DNA of 32,305 nucleotides from the NCBI GenBank assembly GCA_028875175.1, contig JAPPFO010000025.1, positions 220 to 32,524 of the forward strand, given 5' to 3'. Source of the stretch: Chloroflexota bacterium. GTDB taxonomy: Bacteria; Chloroflexota; UBA11872. Positions 27,469-32,305 of the stretch are shown here, in pieces; the first letter of the stretch is position 1, and the number at the start of each line of letters is the position of its first letter. The position numbers were made by a program, and so were the translations under genes. Under the pieces are notes generated by a model. It saw only the letters and a program-made list of their open reading frames with translations. It had not been told where the DNA came from and did not search any database.

Positions 27469-28305
27469 TCACCCGTAAGTCGGAAACGCAAGCTCAAGGC
27501 GGTGGGTGGCGGCAATCTCCAGGATGGCCCGATGGATGTGACCGTTACTGAAAATGCAGCGACGGCTGGCGAAACTCGTAGGCTCGCCCCTCACGTTGGT
27601 GACGTGTCCGCCGGCTCGCTGTACCAGCAATCCGGCACCCGCGTGGTCCCACCATTTGACTGTGCTGAACATCGCGCCGTCGTAGCGTCCGGCGGCTACC
27701 CACGCTGTTTCCAGCGCCGCGGAACCGGTCAAGCGCACGCGATGAAATGTTCGCGCCGCTTCGGCCAGCGCAGCATTGAAGCGGCGGTCATCCTCGGCGT
27801 TGATTCCCCGCTGCGCCCAGGCCACGGTGCTCTCGGACGGCTCCGTCCGTTTCGTTACCTCGATCACGCGACCGTTGAGCCGCGCCGGACCATCAGCCAG
27901 CGCCGTGAACATCTCGTCGCGCACGGGATCGAATATCGCGGCGACTTCGGGTCGGGAGTCGCGTGTGTGAGCCACACTCACGCAGAACTGGGGCTGCCCG
28001 CGGGAGTAATTGTCGGTGCCGTCGAGGGGATCGATTACCCAGACGTCCGGCCCATCGATCTCCTCGTCGTCGGCAAACTCCTCGGAATAGACAGTGTGCG
28101 TAGGAACGAGCTCGTCCAACACGTCGCGAATGGCGCGGTCGGCCGCAAAGTCGGCGTCGGTCACCACCGTGCGTTCGCCCTGCCAGGTTTTCCACTGCAC
28201 ACCCAGCAGCTCGGACTCGAAGCTCCGCAGTAACTCGGCACCGGCCGCGCGGGCGGCCAGCTCAGCTATCTCCAGCAGCCTGGCCCGGTCGTTCGGGCCT
28301 GTCAC
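27469..28305 (-). CDS. Inositol monophosphatase family protein
   Basis: VTDADFAADRAIRDVL, VIDPLDGTDNYSRG, WWDHAGAGLLVQRAGG; GTG start at 28305 follows the upstream gene's stop, rather than ORF start 28521. Confidence 0.9.
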   Translation of the reverse strand: MTGPNDRARLLEIAELAARAAGAELLRSFESELLGVQWKTWQGERTVVTDADFAADRAIRDVLDELVPTHTVYSEEFADDEEIDGPDVWVIDPLDGTDNYSRGQPQFCVSVAHTRDSRPEVAAIFDPVRDEMFTALADGPARLNGRVIEVTKRTEPSESTVAWAQRGINAEDDRRFNAALAEAARTFHRVRLTGSAALETAWVAAGRYDGAMFSTVKWWDHAGAGLLVQRAGGHVTNVRGEPTSFASRRCIFSNGHIHRAILEIAATHRLELAFPTYG

Positions 28306-28307
28306 GT

Positions 28308-28748
28308 TCAGGCGGTGGTCGGCATTTCGGCCAGCGCCTTGCGCAGGCCCTGGGTCCAGCCGCGCACATTGCGGCGCAGGCTGAACCGCACAAAGAATCC
28401 CAGCGGGCCCAACGTGCGCGGACCGGACGCGGTCTGGAGGATCCGAACGCCCGTGCCGCCTTCGACCGGACGCAATTCGATGGACATTCCACGGGTGAGT
28501 CCGGCCTTGCTCCCGGTCCATGAGGCCGAGTGGCCCAGGTCAACCTCGGTGATGGTGTAGATGAACGTCATCCGCTCGCGCCCGGTCTTCTGGCGAAATC
28601 GGAAACCCGGCGTCCAATTGCCGGCGGTGAGTCGCTCGGCATCCTCAATCGTGGTGTTCCACTTCTGCCAGTCGTTGATCGTGCTCACCAGTTGCCAGAT
28701 TGTGTTGACTGGCGCCATGAGTTCAACGCTGGCGGTTTCCTCCATCAC
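28308..28748 (-). CDS. SRPBCC (START/polyketide cyclase-like) family protein
   Basis: ASVELMAPVNTIWQLVSTINDWQKWNTTIEDAERLTAG...ELRPVEGGTGVRI. Confidence 0.82.
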   Translation of the reverse strand: MMEETASVELMAPVNTIWQLVSTINDWQKWNTTIEDAERLTAGNWTPGFRFRQKTGRERMTFIYTITEVDLGHSASWTGSKAGLTRGMSIELRPVEGGTGVRILQTASGPRTLGPLGFFVRFSLRRNVRGWTQGLRKALAEMPTTA

Positions 28749-28881
28749 CTCGTACTCCTAGCCCGCGCCGTACGAAAATCGCGCCCGCGCACCCGGCATC
28801 TTACGCCGCTCAGCGGCCGCTTGCCCTCCTGGGCGCTACGCTACAGCGGTAGAGCCCCGTGTACCGACCCGAGGAGCGCTG

Positions 28882-30048
28882 ATGGAGCCGCTGGGATTTG
28901 TTGACGCACACGTCCGCGACCTGCGCGAGCGCGGGCTCTTCCGGCCGCTCCCGGTCCTGGAGTCACCGCAGGGTCCGCGCATCCGTATCGGCGGTCGTGA
29001 ACTCATCAACATGTCGTCGAACGACTACCTCGGCCTGGCCAACGATGCGGCCTTGCGCGAGGCGGCCATGGCCGGCGCCAAGACGTGGGGCGGCGGCGCC
29101 GGCGCGGTGCGCACGATCGCCGGCACGCTGGACGTGCACCAGGCACTGGAAGCCGAAATCGCCGCCTGGAAGGGCGTGGAGGCCACGCTGGTCTTTCAGT
29201 CGGGCTTTGCCGGCAACCTGGGCACCATCCCGGCTCTGGTCGGGCGTGGCGACGTGATTCTCAGCGATGAACTAAACCACGCCAGCATCATCGACGGCTG
29301 CCGGCTGAGCCGCGCGGAGATTCGCCGCTTTGCGCATGCGGATGCCGACTCGCTGCGCGAGCAGCTGGCCGGTTGCACCGCGGACCAGCGCAAGCTCGTC
29401 GTGACGGACGGCGTCTTCAGCATGGACGGGGATATCGCGCCGCTGCCGGACATTTGCGACGCGGCGGAGGCGTATGGCGCCATGGTGATGGTGGATGACG
29501 CCCACGGGAGCGGGGTTCTGGGCCGAGGCGGGCGCGGCAGCGTGGATCACTTTGGCCTGCACGGGCGCGTGCAGGTGCAGTTGGGCACCCTCTCGAAAGC
29601 CATAGGCTCCATGGGCGGATACATCGCCGGTAGCCAGGCTCTGCGCGACTACCTCACGCACACGGCCCGGCCTGTGCTGTTTTCCACTTCGCACCCGCCT
29701 GCCGTGGTCGAAACCACGCGGGCAGCGATTCGAGTGCTTACCCGGGAACCGGAACGAGTCGAACGGCTGTGGGACAACGCCCGCTTTTTCAAGCAGGGGC
29801 TGTCCGACCTGGGCATGGACCTGGGACGCAGCGCCACCCCCATCACGCCCGTGATCGTGGGCGAGGCGGAGCGCGCCCACGCGCTGAGCGACCGTCTACG
29901 GCAGCGGGGCGTCTTCGTTCAGAGCGTGGCTTTCCCAACCGTTCCTCGAGACGCCGCCAGGGTTCGGGCCATGGTCAGCGCCGCCCACAGCCGCGACGAC
30001 CTGGCCCAGGCCATCGACGCCTTCGGCGAGGCGATGCGCGGTCTCTAA
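28882..30048 (+). CDS. Pyridoxal-phosphate alpha-oxoamine synthase (KBL / 8-amino-7-oxononanoate synthase family)
   Basis: NMSSNDYLGLAND, FQSGFAGNLGTIPAL, DELNHASIIDGCRLS, VVTDGVFSMDGDIAPLPDI, MVDDAHGSGVLG, TLSKAIGSMGGYIAGS. Confidence 0.95.
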   Translation: MEPLGFVDAHVRDLRERGLFRPLPVLESPQGPRIRIGGRELINMSSNDYLGLANDAALREAAMAGAKTWGGGAGAVRTIAGTLDVHQALEAEIAAWKGVEATLVFQSGFAGNLGTIPALVGRGDVILSDELNHASIIDGCRLSRAEIRRFAHADADSLREQLAGCTADQRKLVVTDGVFSMDGDIAPLPDICDAAEAYGAMVMVDDAHGSGVLGRGGRGSVDHFGLHGRVQVQLGTLSKAIGSMGGYIAGSQALRDYLTHTARPVLFSTSHPPAVVETTRAAIRVLTREPERVERLWDNARFFKQGLSDLGMDLGRSATPITPVIVGEAERAHALSDRLRQRGVFVQSVAFPTVPRDAARVRAMVSAAHSRDDLAQAIDAFGEAMRGL

Positions 30049-30116
30049 CCCTCCGCGCTCTCGAACGACGGCGGGGCGGTGCTAGCATCGCGACCCGCGC
30101 CCGCCCGGAGTCTGAG

Positions 30117-31184
30117 GTGTCCGAGTCGCTTGAAGATCTGCGGCGAGAAATTGACTCCCTGGACAAGCAGTTGGTCACGCTGCTCGGGCAGCGCGCCGAG
30201 CTGGTTCAACAGATCGGTCACAGGAAGGCGGACACCGGCACCCCGGTCTTCGACCCGGGACGCGAGCGCGACGTGCTGGAGCGTGTCACGGCAATCAACC
30301 CTGGACCCTACGAGGACGACCACATCCAGGCCATCTACCGCGAGATCATGGCTGCCTCGCGGAGCCTCGAGGAGCCGCCGCGCGTTGGCTATCTGGGCCC
30401 TCCCCACACCTTCAGCCACCAGGCCGCGCAGCAATACTTCGGGCGCCTCGCGGACCTGACGCCGCTCAACTCGTTCAGGGATATTTTCGACCTAGTCGAC
30501 CGCTCGCCGCGCGTCTCCGGCGTGGTTCCGATTGAGAACACCACCAGCGGGACGATTGGCGAAACGCTGGATCTCTTCGTGACGCGCACTGTGTACATCC
30601 AGGCGGAGATTCAGCTTCCGGTCTCCCACAACCTGCTGGCGGCCAGCGGTTCGACCGACTGGGCCTGCGTCTATTCGCATCCGCACGCCATCGCCCAGTG
30701 CCGGGGCTGGATTGAGCGACATCTGGGCGCAACGCCCATCATGGAAGTGGCCAGCACCGCCGAAGCGGCCCGCCGGGCGGGCGGCGAACCAGACGCCGCT
30801 GCAATTGGTCCGCTCAGCGCGGCGGAGGCTTTCGGCCTGGAGGTCTTGCACCAGGACATCCAGGACATTGCCTCAAACCGCACGCGCTTCTACGTGATCG
30901 GCGACAAACCGGCCGCGCGTACCGGCCGCGACAAGATGGCCCTGATGGTGGCCGTGCATGACCGGGTGGGCGCGCTGCACGATGTACTGAGCTGCCTTCG
31001 CGATCACGACTTGAATCTCAGTTTCATCCAGTCGCGGCCCTCGCGGCTCAAGCCGGACGACTACATCTTTTTCCTGGAAATGATGGGACATCCGGACGAA
31101 GCACCCGTCCAGGAGGCGCTTCGCGTGCTTGGTGCGTCGACCGTCCTCACGCGCGTCCTCGGCGCTTGGCCGGTTGAGAACTGA
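30117..31184 (+). CDS. pheA: Chorismate mutase-prephenate dehydratase with ACT domain
   Basis: LEDLRREIDSLDKQLVTLLGQRAELVQQIGHRK (CM); GYLGPPHTFSHQAAQQYF, VVPIENTTSGTIGETLDLF, SNRTRFYVIG (PDT); ACT region. GTG start at 30117. Confidence 0.94.
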   Translation: MSESLEDLRREIDSLDKQLVTLLGQRAELVQQIGHRKADTGTPVFDPGRERDVLERVTAINPGPYEDDHIQAIYREIMAASRSLEEPPRVGYLGPPHTFSHQAAQQYFGRLADLTPLNSFRDIFDLVDRSPRVSGVVPIENTTSGTIGETLDLFVTRTVYIQAEIQLPVSHNLLAASGSTDWACVYSHPHAIAQCRGWIERHLGATPIMEVASTAEAARRAGGEPDAAAIGPLSAAEAFGLEVLHQDIQDIASNRTRFYVIGDKPAARTGRDKMALMVAVHDRVGALHDVLSCLRDHDLNLSFIQSRPSRLKPDDYIFFLEMMGHPDEAPVQEALRVLGASTVLTRVLGAWPVEN

Positions 31185-31194
31185 GCAGAGCCTC

Positions 31195-32037
31195 TCAGCT
31201 CCTACGCGCCGCCTCGATAGCCGTCCGCATTTCCTCAACCTTGGCCCGCACCGCCTGCGCATAATCCGGGCCGTCGCCCGCCCACAGAGCCGAACGCCCC
31301 GCGTTCACCAGCACACCCGCGGGCGCCGGTCCGAACCCGGCTCTGACGGTTGCCTCCAGCGCGCCCCCCTGCGCGCCCACGCCGGGGGCAAGGATGGGTA
31401 GGCCGGGTGTGACCTCGCGAACCGTCGCAACGTCGTCCGGACGCGTGGCGCCAACCACCACGCCAAGATTGCCAAGCTCGTTCCACTCCACCAGCCGACG
31501 GGCCAGCCGTGTGTACACCGGTTCGCTGCTCGCCGTCTGCAGACCCTGCAAGACATCAGCTCCCGGGTTGCTGCTGCGCAGCCAGGCAAAGGCGCCGCGC
31601 TCCGGCCGCTCAATCAGCGGCTGGATGGCGTCGCGGCCGCCCCATGGATTGAACGTGATGGCGTCGGCCTGCAGGTAGTCGAACAGGAAGGCGGCGTAGC
31701 GCTCCGACGTGTCGGCAACATCGCCGACTTTGTTGTCGACCAGGAGCAACGCTCGGTCGCCGACGGCGTCGCGCAGGTCGCGCAGCAACCGCAGACCGTC
31801 GGGGCCCAGCGCCAGGTAGAACGGCACGTTTGGCTTGAAGGCCACAACTACATCGGCGCAGGCGTCCACGACCGCGTACAGGAAGCGGCGAGCACCATCC
31901 ACCGTCGGCGGGAGGCCGATCGGCAGGCGTGCCAGGTCCAGATCCAAACCGAGGCACAGCCACGACTGCTTGGTCTCAGCCTCTTCCCAAAGGCGCGCCG
32001 AAAACCCAGGCGGAGGCCGATCTGGCGCAGTCGTCAA
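31195..32037 (-). CDS. pyrF: Orotidine 5'-phosphate decarboxylase
   Basis: LCLGLDLDLARLP, VVAFKPNVPFYLALG, LLLVDNKVGDVADTSERYAAFLF, ITFNPWGGRDAIQPL. Confidence 0.93.
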   Translation of the reverse strand: MTTAPDRPPPGFSARLWEEAETKQSWLCLGLDLDLARLPIGLPPTVDGARRFLYAVVDACADVVVAFKPNVPFYLALGPDGLRLLRDLRDAVGDRALLLVDNKVGDVADTSERYAAFLFDYLQADAITFNPWGGRDAIQPLIERPERGAFAWLRSSNPGADVLQGLQTASSEPVYTRLARRLVEWNELGNLGVVVGATRPDDVATVREVTPGLPILAPGVGAQGGALEATVRAGFGPAPAGVLVNAGRSALWAGDGPDYAQAVRAKVEEMRTAIEAARRS

Positions 32038-32070
32038 GGGGTGCCTCCCGAAGTCGGCTCGCTGGCCTTT

Positions 32071-32099
32071 TTGAGACTGATGCAGGCCAGTCCTATACT
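32071..32099 (+). promoter_or_regulatory. Candidate sigma70-type promoter (TTGAGA, 17 bp, TATACT)
   Basis: -35 at 32071-32076, -10 at 32094-32099, 47 nt upstream of the ATG at 32146. Confidence 0.6.
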
Positions 32100-32145
32100 A
32101 TTTCCCGCGCGAAACGCCGGTAGGCGCCAGCCGCTGGGGGCAGGC

Positions 32146-32305
32146 ATGGGTCTCTTAGATTTCCTGAAACGTGAGAAGAAGGTGACGGCCGTCCGCCACA
32201 CGATCAAGGTGATGCCCCGCGAAACCCTTCGAACGATCGCCGAACGCGAGTACGGCGACCAGGACAAGTGGGAGATCATCTTCAACAAGAACAAGTGGCG
32301 GTTCG
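32146..32305 (+). CDS. Small LysM-like domain protein, truncated by window edge
   Basis: MGLLDFLKREKKVTAVRHTIKVMPRETLRTIAEREYGDQDKWEIIFNKNKWRF resembles LysM (TLRTIAEREYGDQDKWEIIFNKN). Confidence 0.7.
   Translation, partial: MGLLDFLKREKKVTAVRHTIKVMPRETLRTIAEREYGDQDKWEIIFNKNKWRF

Noticed and set aside
29769-31184. Long N-terminal extension of pheA
   Set aside because: Overlaps the KBL-family gene out of frame; the real start is most likely GTG at 30117, where chorismate mutase homology begins.

Overview
This is a GC-rich bacterial chromosomal window, probably from a Chloroflexota-like lineage (inference from gene content only). It is densely coding, with about 30 recognisable genes. Left to right: a copper module (csoR-copA, copA cut by the window edge) with a perfect inverted-repeat operator; an aldo/keto reductase; a leftward run of Gfo/Idh, solute-binding lipoprotein, SMP-30, LarE-like and JAMM-peptidase genes; an MFS transporter; groEL with no groES beside it; a manganese-type ABC transporter with a divergent MntR/DtxR-type regulator; a periplasmic copper/redox cluster (Tat-lipoprotein thioredoxin-like protein, CopC-CopD-cytochrome c fusion, a protein with a duplicated His-rich module, a His-rich small protein); a methyltransferase; a DUF3800-family gene beside a compact three-way-junction structured element; an iron-ADH/G1PDH-like, Gfo/Idh and VOC cluster; and housekeeping genes (IMPase, KBL/BioF-like, pheA, pyrF). 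The strongest leads are the DUF3800-adjacent structured element (22651-22707), the duplicated GHxHVYV module inserted in the 474-aa copper-cluster protein, the CopC-CopD-cytochrome c fusion, winged-helix-like tails on both Mn permeases, and the three-cysteine LarE paired with a JAMM peptidase. I saw no CRISPR array, tRNA, rRNA or transposase gene. All calls come from reading the sequence and supplied translations; no database search was run.
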